NCBI RefSeq assembly: GCF_000003605.2
Contig: NW_003142305.1
Coordinates: forward strand, 169,178-233,177
Source of the DNA: Saccoglossus kowalevskii
Taxonomy: Eukaryota; Hemichordata; Enteropneusta; Harrimaniidae
Reading direction: 5' to 3'
DNA: 64,000 nt
Position numbers and translations under genes: made by a program. Positions 53,052 to 64,000 of this stretch are shown piece after piece (within the stretch, counting starts at the first letter, position 1; each line of letters begins with the position of its first letter). A model generated the notes under the pieces. That model was not told where the DNA came from. It saw nothing but the letters and a program-made list of their open reading frames with translations, and did not search any database.

Positions 53052-53119
53052 GTCGTCACCTGCGCAAGCGACATACGGCCATAGCGTGTCGTAGTTTACA
53101 AACAAGCGTCTACCCGTGA
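53052..53119. repeat. MITE-like repeat, copy 2
   Basis: Related to 43936-44000: gtcacctgcgcaagcg, then a patch ending tagtttacaaacaagcgtc shared with copy 1. The second inverted arm is missing or diverged. Confidence 0.5.
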
Positions 53120-54469
53120 GCCTTTACATGAAGTTATGCGAACTGCCAAGAACAAGTCACTAGAAATCAATTAATTGTGTCGCTTAATTTAAAGATTGTA
53201 ACGCATTAGAATTTAATTGTGTACAATGAACAAAGTTAGTAACCAACCACGTGATTTACTAAGCTGTCTTTCAATCCATGGTGATTGGAGTTTATTTCTG
53301 TTGGTATGCATATTATAATAAAACATACACCTTATAAATTAAAAACATTATAATGTTCTAAGGATTACAGACACGTTTAACATGTATGTCATGATTTCGT
53401 GCATTGGTTGATAAACGCCTGAATAATGACGACAATACAGCGTTACGTGACGTATGTAATCATGTGTTTAGTGACGACATCTCTGGTAAATTAATCTTAC
53501 GGGTTTGTATTTGCATGAACACCCGACTCATTTGCAGTTGCAACTCGACAGTTAATCCATATTTGACCTACTCAGTTACATCATTATAGTTCTAATGACA
53601 CCGATATGTATGTACTAGTATTCACTCTTGTCAAAAGTCGTGAAGTTAAACTGTACTTGTGCAATTGCGTACGATCGTGTTGGTACTTCGTATGGTAATC
53701 ACGTGGTACATCCAGAATCCCAGTACGTGACATACTCATCCTGTAGTTTAATCCCAACGCTGTCACCTGGGTTAAAACAAAATAGCACCCTCGTCAGTTT
53801 TTCGCATTTAGAGGTTTAAAACGGAGTAATATGGAATAATATGTTTTATTTTCTTTGTTTACACATTATTTGGCAGATTGTATATAGACAACGTGTATTT
53901 AGTGCGCCATCTCTGGCAATACATGAGATATTTTCTTCAATTCATTGTCTAGTCAAAATACTCGTTATAGCTGCATCACGGATAAAATTGTACGGTAGAA
54001 GTTTACTTTCCAGCCAGAGATTGAGCTGACAAATTACTATCTGTTACCTCGGAGCTTAAAATACAACTGACTAGACCAATTCATTTTATTATTTTGTTTC
54101 CCCATTTTAAACTAAACTAAAGAAACACAGCTATGATATACGGTCACCGTGAAATGTACGGTAAAATTCGTGTGCTTGGTGCAAGCTATATGCTCTCAAT
54201 ACAATGTGAACATAGATTTTAAAAAGTTCAACTTTTAACCCCCGGGGATAATCCCTTTGGGTTTTTTGTTGTATCTGGTCTCAAATGGGATCCACATATT
54301 TCAGGGGTTTGGTCTATAATGGGGTCCACAATGACTGTTTGTCAAATGGGTATGGGTCTAAAAAGGGGTTTATTTTTTTCAAATAGTATTTGAACTTTTT
54401 TTTTTTTTGCATTTTGTGTAATTTACCGGATTTTCCAAATGTTTTTGATAAACATTAAATTGGTCTAAA

Positions 54470-54890
54470 ATGGGCTCTGGGTTTTCACAGTGCGGGCTAC
54501 ACACCTACACCATATCGGCAGCCAAGTACCCCCCCCCCCAACTGTATTTACGGTGTAAGACTTCAGAAATGTTTTCATTATTTTGCACAGACCGACCCAT
54601 GCCCGAGGTGGAGACACCGTCCCAGGCTCCGTCATGGTGCTGTACATCAACGGAACGGACGCATGGAATAGACTGCAGTGCCTGCGTCAAATACGCGTCG
54701 TAACCGATTTAAGTGGTAGTCGACATAAAAAGTTTGACCAGCTGAGGTTTTTGTTCAGTACTAGGCCACATACCGAAGACAATCCTGAAAAGTGGGAACA
54801 GTGGAAAGGTCGCCAAACATTGCATCGGCGCCGGATTCGTCGCGATCGGCTACACAACGGTACATTTTGTTTATGAGCAGTTGTCAAATC
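54470..54890 (+). other. GC-richer fragmentary reading frames, unassigned
   Basis: After a TTTTCACAG acceptor (54489), and again after TTTTGCACAG (54591), frames read coding-like peptides: CGLHTYTISAAKY, then GSVMVLYINGTDAWNRLQC, and in another frame CIGAGFVAIGYTTVHFVY before a stop at about 54894. A possible 43-bp intron would join the last two in phase, but that is very short. A C-run interrupts the first. It may be a decayed secreted-protein exon set; no family is recognised. Confidence 0.25.
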
Positions 54891-55122
54891 CGTAAAAAAG
54901 TAAAATATGAATGACATTTTTTGAATGATTTACTGTGATGGTAATGGTAAAGAACTACCTTAATGAAGAGCGTCGGTATTTACCGTATATGCTATGTTTT
55001 CATTGTCCACATTTTGGAGATGGCCATTGCAAATTGGCGCTAAGGACACAGTAACAATGTTTAACTTATTAAAAATAAAAATCGGAGAAAACGATCGATA
55101 GTTACAGCTATTGTCGCTTTAA

Positions 55123-55224
55123 AGGGCGGTGGTCGTCGCGAAGCGCGTGTTCGAATTTCATGTAAACAAACAATGTATTTTAAACGCCACGGTGTTCTTT
55201 ATGTCGCGCGACGACCACCGTCCT
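55123..55224. repeat. Inverted repeat with 16-bp GC-rich arms
   Basis: ggcggtggtcgtcgcg at about 55126-55141 pairs with cgcgacgaccaccgtc at about 55207-55222, with one mismatch and a loop of about 65 bp. It may be a MITE remnant or form a hairpin. Confidence 0.6.
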
Positions 55225-55294
55225 GACACTGAATCGACACAGCTACAACTTGAATGGTATGAACAATCAAGTGAAAATACTTCTTATTAGTTAC

Positions 55295-58200
55295 CTTTCC
55301 ATATCCCCAAATCACTCATAAATTCAAGAGAATCATTGGTCCTGCTATAAAATTCAAACATCGATCCATTTGATGCACTCAGCCAATCAGCCTCCGATAA
55401 AGAGTACCACGTGGGATTGCCGGCTTCTTTGAATACATACGCTCCACTATCGCCGCTGATGGCATAAACTGTATTCGTAGACGCGTCCATTCCGAGAATG
55501 TTTGAGATTGACATGATCCCTGAAGCTTTAATGACAACATTTGTATGATATATTTTTTAAAAAAATGGTTATAAATTATGACGTCATGTAGTAGCCAGTA
55601 TAATGTTAGTAAGCCATGACTTGCAAACTGGGATTGGGAAATATGCCCGATTATCCTAGTATATGTTAATATTTTTCCTTATTTCTGGAGGCCTAAATTA
55701 TAATCTTGACTGCTTTTTAGGAGATGGTTTATTTCACATTTAGCAATACACTTTCGCCATAAGTCGCGCCCTCTAGTGGCGAAGCGCTTTTGTGACGTCA
55801 AAATGACGTAGATGAATGAAAGCAAAGTCGTTCAAATCGTCAACTCGTCTGGCTGTCTAGCTGCACGTTATTTATAAAATATTAAATCTCTCGAAAAGAC
55901 AAGACGCTGTGAACGACACAAGGTGACTATCATCATCGATGATTGCGACTGACGAAACACCGACCCTTGTTGTTACACACGGTGACTACCTTTGCTGCAA
56001 ACCACATTGACTGCCGTGGCCGTATATCACACATTAGAAAAAACAAATCATATTTTCCTACCGTTACCCTCAAACGGTAATGGTCACAGCAGCCGCCAAT
56101 GTGGTTTACGTCATAGGTGGGCCTGTATATAATCGTTCCTCATCAACTAGGACGTAGGTCATCTTATCTAATTAAACGTTTTGATTTAATGTGTCACTCA
56201 CCGTGAATGTTTGTTGAATTCACCTTGTAGATTTGAAAGCAGTATGGCGAAGAATCCCTAGAACATGAAATAGGAAATAATGTGTTAGTGCTAATGCAAA
56301 TATTTGTATCGACTCTGTTCGATTTGTTGATATGTTTTACTTACTTTGAACTGCTGCAGGCAAATAACGCGTCATTTTCAGTGTTTACAAAATATCCACG
56401 ATCGTATGAATCTGCCATTGGAATATAAACAAGTATGATATGAGTTTACGTTCATGTTTGCTTAAAAAGACTAATTCGAATTAAATCAACAATCTGAATT
56501 TACAACCACGTGTTCAATTTTGTGACGTAATTGCTTACCTGTCAATGGGCAGAGTTGAGTGATCAAATTACAACTGACACATCTCTGGTTTTGATTGTTG
56601 GGTATATGACACTGGCACTCCATGGGGTTGCAACAATCACAGTTATTCGCATCAAATGAGGACGAACCGTTGTTACAATCGCAGTAACTGATATTTTCTT
56701 GCACAGCTGTGGAAACGAAAGAATCGGTGATTTTATGTTTACTGCTTGATCTCCGCAAAAATCGAACGATTTGATTTTGTACTAGACTTTCTTTTTTATA
56801 GCTCTATACTGCGTTGAAGTACTCTTACTTATTCAGGTCTTCCACCAAGACTCGGTAACACTCGGTCGAACCAACGTACTGGTACTTATTTGAATGAGTG
56901 GGGGAGGCACACATTTCAATAAGAAGTGATTACCGCATCAATCAAATAGTTTAAAATACAGACATAGTGGCCATAATACAAGTGAACTTGTGGCGTCACT
57001 AAACAGCGCCCTCGTGTGGAATTACTTCATGCATGTTTTTCTGTAGTTTTGTATTTGATTATATACGAGTTATAAAGGCTATACACTCTCTGGATGCGTC
57101 CACGTTGTCCGCTAGATGTTGTGTCATACCTTGATAGTCTCCACGTCATCATTTTATTTATTTCACAATACGATTAATTCATGTGTATAATTAACTATTT
57201 TATTGTAATTTTTATAATTGAGAAAGAAGATGAAAAATGCGAACATTTAAAAAGTTATACATATTCACCTATAACTGTGTAAGAAAAATTCACATTTATC
57301 AAGGATTCTGTGAACAGAGAGCCCTCTCTGGAACGATAATGGAGCTGGATAATACCAATAAATTCATGCACTCCAATGACGTCATCGCTGTCGGGATCGA
57401 TTAAAAGAGTAATTTGGAATTTCACTTCTCTGTTATACAAACCAAGATTACCTAACTGCATTGAAAGGAAATATCAGATTTAGATTAGAATATATTTGTA
57501 TTATTATTATAATTGAATTGGTATCGTGTGTCGAAATGTGTAATATTTGTGCAATATCAGGTTTCCTATGTATGCTTATAAACAAATGAAATTTGTTACA
57601 GACCGGAGACACAATCAATTATTAAAGAAATAAAACATTAGTTGGCTTTTATTTATCGTAGTGGTTACGAATAATTATCGAACGATGAAATTAAATTATC
57701 TATCACGCGAACACGTGCTAATAAAGTTTAAAACTATTTAAATAGATCTGCCATACAAATTTACACCGAATTTGTGGTGAAGATATTCATTTTTGCGCCT
57801 CAGAATATAATTACTGAAAATTGATAAACTTTTATTTTTAATTTATCAATAACATGACTGAGAATGATTGAATAATATACTGTACGTACGTACGTAACAT
57901 ATATTTCTAATTGGAAACCCTTGTGAATGTGACATATATTGCATTGCCGGACCCTGTGTGATAACACGTTATTGATCACGAACATATACGATCATCCCCT
58001 ACTTTACCTGGAATTGTATAAGCGTGTCGCGTGATTTGTCTACTTCCAGCGTGTTAAGGTGTGGGGAAGAAGCGGAGGCAGCTGAAAACTTGACGAACGG
58101 ACTGAGTATCGACGTTATTGTAACATCATAAGCCATGGCTGTCGAATCGCTGCGATGACATATGGACGTAGATATGGTTACATTGTCCCTGAATAAAAAC

Positions 58201-58916
58201 AACGATGTATGCAATTAGATCGTGTAAAGCATAACATTATGCACGGTTTTCTGTGAAAACATTCTTTGCCTAATTGACATATGGCTTTTTCTGATAAACA
58301 TTGCCCAGACATACTGCTGAAGCTCATCGTTTTGCTACCCTGTTCAATTCACAATGGCTGACTAACGGCAATTTTGTAATATTCTTAAGTGACTGTGGAA
58401 TATGTAGATGTATCTACATATTCAAAATGTATCTATATGTTAATACTATGTGCACTTTAATTGTGCCTGTGAATCTGTGAAAATTTACATAACTAGCCGT
58501 ACCACTAAGCAACTTCACAATTGGTATGCTTACCCATAGTGATTGACATATCATCTTAGTAACATATCACATGTACAGAAACCAACACAAAGTAGTCACA
58601 TTGTGTCGGTGACATGTTACATCTATGGAATTTCAAGTTAATTGTAGTACTAGTAATGTGGACAGGATGTGAATTTCACGAGATGAGCTGAAAGCTATGG
58701 CATACATCATTTTAAGATTTACCAATCAATCTCAATAAATCGCAGACATTTTCATAGAATCATGCAACAATAGTTAATAAGATTATGAAACAAAGTTTGG
58801 ATAGATACAGATATTGACTAAACTAAATATTAAATATAGCTATTTTAAAAGGACATTTTTTGGGAGCCTATGCAAATAATTGTTTAATAATGATTTTTAT
58901 AATAATTATTGTGACA

Positions 58917-58972
<56 letters not shown>

Positions 58973-61900
58973 ATTATATAAATATAAATTATATCCAACG
59001 CTCAGGCAAACCCTTACCCCGCTGTTGCCGCCGCTGTCAAATCCACTGATGCGGCAACCTGAAGTCTTGGTAAACCCACGTAGGCGTCTAGACTTAACTG
59101 CCCAACCCATATTGTATCCGCCCCATTATTGTACGTATACTGGACACCAGCCTTGAACCAAATAATGCTGCCGTTTTCCAAGCATGGGAGATCGTCGAGA
59201 ATAGTCGTGACAATGACATCTAAACGATTCTGCACGTTGTCCACGTCACCGCCAATAACATTTAAATTTAAGAAATCTAACGTGATTTTCTGAGTATCGT
59301 TAAAGATGGGACCTACTATCTCCGCCGCTGTTGATGTATCAATATTCACACCAATATTGGTGGACACATCTATAACCGGTAAGATGGGACAAGTCGAATT
59401 TTCGGGAACTAAAAACACGATATGCGAAGAAAATATCCCTATCGGTATCATCATTCTCAATGTGAAGTAGACCATTTCTCCAGCCATGAGAGTCATCTGA
59501 TCTCCTTCCTCATTGCTACTCAGTTGAACTATTGGAGTTTGGATTTCTGGTGATAAAATACAGGATGTACAATTAATTACATAAATGAGCGTTGATAATA
59601 TTGCCACATTAAACGTTATTCTACATTGATCGTTATATTCTGTTTGAAGAGGGGAAACTGCATTTGGAAGAAAACGTTACTAGTGGACGAGGTTAATAGT
59701 TAAAATGAGAAAAAGTTAATAGCTAAACAAATTCTTGTTTTTAACTTGAGAATCTCTTTGTATAGATTAACTGACAACAATATCAGGTGGGACACCGGAG
59801 ACGATGGTGTTGATGTTCTTGTATTTGACGAATTGAGTCGAATACTTGTATCGAATAGACATAATGAAAAATTATTCAGCCCTTGCTAGTTTCATCAATA
59901 TCGCGGAAAGAAATCGTTAACTCGTGCTTGTGTTGCTGTATCTCAAAAAGACTGTATTGGGTCGTTACCTATTAACAAAAGCAGAAAATCAAATTGCACT
60001 ACAGATCATATCGAACAGTGATCGTTTCACCATCGTTTCATAGTTACACGTTATGCCTTGTATAATTGAAATAATGCTAGAGCGGGAATAATGTTATAAT
60101 GAGAACTTATACAAATCGACAAGACATGTGACACGTATTGATCTTATATGATTATTGAACTGCATATGTTCCAGTTCAATTTTCACATTTTATGTGTTTT
60201 AATTGAAGTTGTTCTCCATCAGTAATTATTCTAAGAGTAACTTTTAGTCAGTAACTGCTAGCCTGCATGTCCATTGTTATGAAACAGGTACCATCATGGG
60301 GTGTATCAGCTTTATGATGTAAGTAAGTGGTGGTATGCATATACCTATACAACAATATTCAGTCCTTCCGTGTTATGATAGCATTGCAAGCTTGAGGGAT
60401 ATAACCATGACAAACATAAGCATAGGCTGGAACAATTTAAAATATCTACTCATGACAGATGCCTTTTATTTAACCCAACATAGTGTCAGAAAGTAGACCA
60501 ATGTTTTATGTGATATCTATTTTATCAGCATGAATGTCCTTCCACAGTTATTATATTTATAGTATATTTGCTGTGACAAAGCGCCCTCCCTGATATTTAT
60601 GAATGTCTAATTCACAAAGGGCAAGAGGTACAGGGGTGGAAGTCTAATCAAACACAGAACGGTAATATGTGGTCTGTGGAGATATCATTTTGCAAAAGGA
60701 ACATTCCATACAGGAAAGGCAAATTAATAGACCCTTAGTCAGGGCTCTCATAGTTTCCTGTGGGACAGGAACTCGGAACAAGGGGAAATAGCTTGATTTA
60801 CTTTATATTTCTTGTTTCTTTTAATATAATGCGTCAGTGTGTTCAATTATAATATTGTCAGTATATTAAAGTAGTTTTTCATGCTTTATTATCAGTATTT
60901 TATAAATGTCGAAAAGTATCTACAAGTCCAAATTTAATTAGTGTGAGACAAAATCCTACAGTCAATGAAAGGTAAACATATTATTACATTTATAATTTAT
61001 GAACTATATTGCCTGGCTGCAAACATAGTGTAAAATGCTACTAAGCAATTAGTTTTCTCTACTGAAGGCCGTGTGTATGTGTTTGACAGAATTTTGCTGG
61101 AGTGGATCAAACACGAGCAGATGACTTAAATTTCCATTAATTGATAAGTCTGTAGGACTGCATTCGCATAATTACGCTCCTCTAGCATATATAACATGAG
61201 GTAATAATGTCAGATGTGTATTGGGTTAAATTTAAATGTAAGTATTTATATGCAATCACTCGTTGTGTGCTTTTTACCTGTACAACTCGTGTTATCAATG
61301 TCCAATCTGTATCCATCGAAACACGTACAAGTAAAACTTCCAAGGGTGTTTTCACAAACGTGTTGACAGTTGTCTAATTCTTCTACGCACTCGTCGACGT
61401 CTGGAATATAAGAAAGCGTGACATGAATGTAAACATATAACCAGTATAGTCTGGCATAATATTCATAAATATCTTGTTAATCTTCGATGGTGCCATTGAA
61501 TTAAGAACATTTAATTAGAAACTGGTTAATGAGAAAGTAATAATAGCCACGAGGCAAAAGCCCGGAATGTGATTGCGACGAGAAAAATCTAGGCAGCAAG
61601 GAAAAGAATATTTTGTTTCCATCATTCTTATAACTTTACATTTATCTTTGACCAATTTGCACAAAATCACTTGCAAATTGCAAATGATATGTCGGTGAAT
61701 ACACAGAACATAATGCGACCCATAATTATTTTGTCAAAGCTTTCCTATGGCAACATTCTTTCAATTATATATAACGCATCCGATACTTGTATTGCTATTG
61801 GTAACATCACTTTACATTTTCCATGTGTTTTTGTGTTTACCTGTACAACTAGAATTATCGGCGTTCAATTTGTATCCATCAAAACACGAGCAAGTAAATC

Positions 61901-63877
61901 CTCCAATGACATTCTCACAAACGTGTTGACAGTTGTTGGATTCACCCACACACTCGTCAATATCTATAATAAAGGAAGGGTTTGTAAAACGATAAAGGCT
62001 GGTATTGAACCTTAATATTTACTTTGGTTTGTAAATTTTACAGATTTATTACAGCTGTGTCAGATTTCATAAGAGCAAAATTGTAATAATGGCAAGCGAT
62101 GAACAAATAATTGGAGATAGTGAGACACTCGTCTTTGCAATGATATGAAGTAGTCTAGTGTCTAGAGTATTTATGCAAATTATATTGGAAGTTTAATACC
62201 AGTAACATTTTATATGAATTGCCCACTCAGTCAACAAACATTTCTTTCAGACTCAAAATATAATAATTCGAGGTGTGCTTACACATATTCTGCATATAGT
62301 AGAGTGCTTAACCTTATTAGATATATCTTCAGTATTGTTGGCAGTGGAATCACCACCACGCTTAATATGCACGCCCCCCCCCCCGCTCGAACATATGAAG
62401 GCGTACAGAAATCTCATTCAGATAAACAAAACCCTGGAGAGAGCCACATTAATGTAGAATGATCAAAGACTGTAATCTTTTCCTAACACTCACACTCCCC
62501 TTCAATGTCAATGGTAATATGCTTGTTGTGCTTCATGCTTAAATAGCGGATCACAACACTGCTAGTGGTCTGTCGCAGGCAGTGGCTTCTTTACATGTTA
62601 ACTGTGGGTTATGCTCACTTTCGGGGACAGGCCATGAGTGCAGTTGTCTGCAAGTCACAGTCCTTCTTATAACTGTGTCAACCTTCACTCATGTAGTATA
62701 TTTACCTGAACATCCTGCATTATCAGCGTCCAGGTTGTATCCATCAAAACACGAGCAAGTAAAACTTCCAAGTATATTCTCACAAACGTGTTGACAGTTG
62801 TCTAATTCTTCCATGCACTCGTCGACGTCTAGAATATAAGTTAACCGTACAGAAAAACAAACGAATAATGCACAATTTATTTGTTACATGAAAACTGTTG
62901 GACAGAGTAACCTAAAATCTACATCATTAAATGGTATATGTACGTATTAATGACGTCTCTGAATGAAATGTAACTACTGTGCCACATTGATAAATCCATC
63001 TACACTGAGTGGATAAACATATACTGTAAAATGACTAATTTTCACTGGGTTTAAATTTCACTGATTTACCATTACAGGCATATTCAGTGGGTTTTAAATT
63101 CACTGTTTTATCATTTAGATAATGTGTTCTATGCTAAATTTTACATATTCACTGTGTTTTAATTTAGCGCATTTTTCCAGTCAGCGAAATAAGCTAAATT
63201 AAAACCCAGTGAATAATTACCCCCTTTACAGTAATTAACATTTTTATTGACTTCACATTTTTATTTTTTCTAGAGACTAAAATTAAGGTGATTATTATTC
63301 TTAAAATGAGTTCAATTCTAATAGTGTTTACAATCCTATACGTAACGCTGCACATAACCATGGTGATAGGATCAAGGGTCCTTGCTATCAACCGCTGGGT
63401 ATCATGGCGTCACTATTTTGAGGTGTATATGGATTAGCGGTTTCTATCGATGTATTCATTTTACATCATTGTCCCGGGGGACATGACCTTCTCTTTTTAC
63501 ATGTTAAATTCCTACATATATGTATTAATGATATATCCCCTCTATAATACGATACTAGTTCATATATATGACATATTCACATATTAACATACTAGTTATT
63601 AAACATCGACTGCTCTGCACTTAATAAACATATATTGCGATTAATTAACGCCATACCTTTCTTGCACATAACACCACAATCCGCATTTGAATTGCAGTCG
63701 AACTCTTTCCATTTAAGGGTATCACCATTAATTGTCATGCAGTTCTTACTGTCGGAGCAGCACGAGCCACTCCACGAGACAAAGTCTGTGTTTGTGATTT
63801 CTTCCCCGTGCACAGTACGATATTCTGCGTTAACAAGTTCATCATGTACACCAATCCATACAAACTTGCCACTAGGA
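55295..63877 (-). CDS. Extracellular mosaic protein: C-type lectin, three EGF, adhesion-like and Cys-rich modules (partial)
   Basis: Ten minus-strand exons join in phase to about 667 residues: 63657-63877, 62706-62828, 61841-61963, 61278-61400, 59018-59546, 58008-58188, 57269-57455, 56539-56706, 56345-56411, 56202-56257, plus 55295-55519 as the eleventh and last seen. The first encodes the C-terminal half of a C-type lectin domain (KFVWIGVHDE, WSGSCC, KWKEFDC, ADCGVMC). Three 123-nt exons encode calcium-binding EGF modules (D-V/I-DEC, FTCSCFDGY). A domain of about 175 residues (GDQMTLMAGEMVYFTLRM) and the next exon (AMAYDVTITSIL) recall DUF11-like adhesion repeats. A Cys-rich exon (CDCCNPMECQCHI) follows, then a part with beta-propeller flavour (NPTWYSLSEADWLSA). 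The start lies beyond the right edge and the 3' end was not found. Function is unknown; a cell-surface or matrix role is inferred. Confidence 0.8.
58916..58970. repeat. (ATT)n trinucleotide microsatellite
   Basis: About eighteen ATT units lie in the intron just after the large adhesion-like exon of the mosaic gene (minus-strand direction). Confidence 0.95.
61278..62828 (-). repeat. Three tandem EGF exons of identical length
   Basis: Exons 62706-62828, 61841-61963 and 61278-61400 are each 123 nt, phase 1-1, and very similar. The first and third share more with each other, including the intronic bases gaatataag just before the exon, which suggests duplication of an exon with its flank or gene conversion. 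Confidence 0.85.
63022..63233. mobile_element. MITE with inverted terminal repeats
   Basis: About 212 bp start TACTGTAAA...TTTCACTGGGTTTAAATTT and end with the inverted match AAATTAAAACCCAGTGAA...TTTACAGTA. An internal hairpin pairs attcactgtgttttaatttagc (about 63148) with gctaaattaaaacccagtga (about 63193). No coding capacity. The element lies upstream of the first EGF exon, in the intron after the lectin exon. Confidence 0.65.
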
Positions 63878-64000
63878 CTGATTTTGACAAAGGAAAGAAA
63901 AGGGAATATAATAATTAAGGAACGAAAGGCGAATACGTAATAAGAAAGAAAGGGATATATAATGATTAAGGAATAGAAAGAGACATATAATTAAGGAAAG
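63878..64000. other. Intron end of the mosaic gene at the window edge
   Basis: A purine-rich stretch (gaaagaaaaggg..., aaggaa words) that on the minus strand forms the pyrimidine tract before the lectin exon acceptor. Confidence 0.6.

Larger units (their letters stand above)
48361..55294. other. Large AT-rich intergenic region
   Basis: No confident gene in about 7 kb. It contains a G-run at about 49313-49325, a patch rich in TTAGCTAAA-type words (49970-50060), a second MITE-like copy (53052), a doubtful minus-strand exon at 51156-51320 and fragmentary GC-richer frames at 54470-54880, each listed separately. No RNA gene was recognised. Confidence 0.4.

Overview
The window looks like nuclear DNA of an intron-rich bilaterian invertebrate. 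It is AT-rich, genes are split into short exons with GT-AG introns, and several lineages of eukaryotic transposon are present. Animal-only families occur: TNF ligands with collagen stalks, a secreted cystine-knot hormone, and a C-type lectin/EGF mosaic protein. I cannot name the species; a marine deuterostome or lophotrochozoan would fit. No bacterial-type operons, CRISPR arrays, rRNA or tRNA genes were seen.

Layout. 0.2-1.05 kb holds a 5'-truncated LINE. 1.5-9.9 kb holds, on the minus strand, at least eight exons of a folylpolyglutamate synthase (FPGS) copy with stops and frameshifts. A Tc1-like and a mariner-like DNA transposon sit in its introns. 10-19.5 kb is repeat-rich: two solo LTRs of one family with 4-bp target duplications, a third fragment of that LTR, and a decayed DIRS-like retroelement next to a cysteine-rich CXC-like segment.

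23.3-45.2 kb holds three TNF-superfamily ligand genes in tandem on the plus strand. Each has a type II membrane anchor, short Gly-X-Y (collagen) exons and a TNF domain; genes 1 and 3 also have a basic furin-like stretch. This is the architecture of ectodysplasin-A. Gene 1 carries two alternative TNF 3' exons in tandem. Gene 2 carries a cysteine-rich tail after the TNF domain that resembles the C-terminus of vitellogenins, and one intron made almost wholly of tetranucleotide repeats. Gene 3 is a clean eight-exon ligand.

46.7-48.4 kb (minus) encodes a 125-residue secreted cystine-knot peptide resembling the glycoprotein hormone alpha2/bursicon group. 55.3-64 kb (minus) holds ten phase-consistent exons of a large extracellular mosaic protein: C-type lectin domain, three EGF modules encoded by three 123-nt exons, then adhesion-like and cysteine-rich parts. 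It runs off the right edge. The rest is intergenic DNA with microsatellites and MITE-like repeats.

The strongest leads are the alternative TNF exons, the TNF ligand with a vitellogenin-like tail, the hormone-like cystine-knot gene and the decaying FPGS copy.
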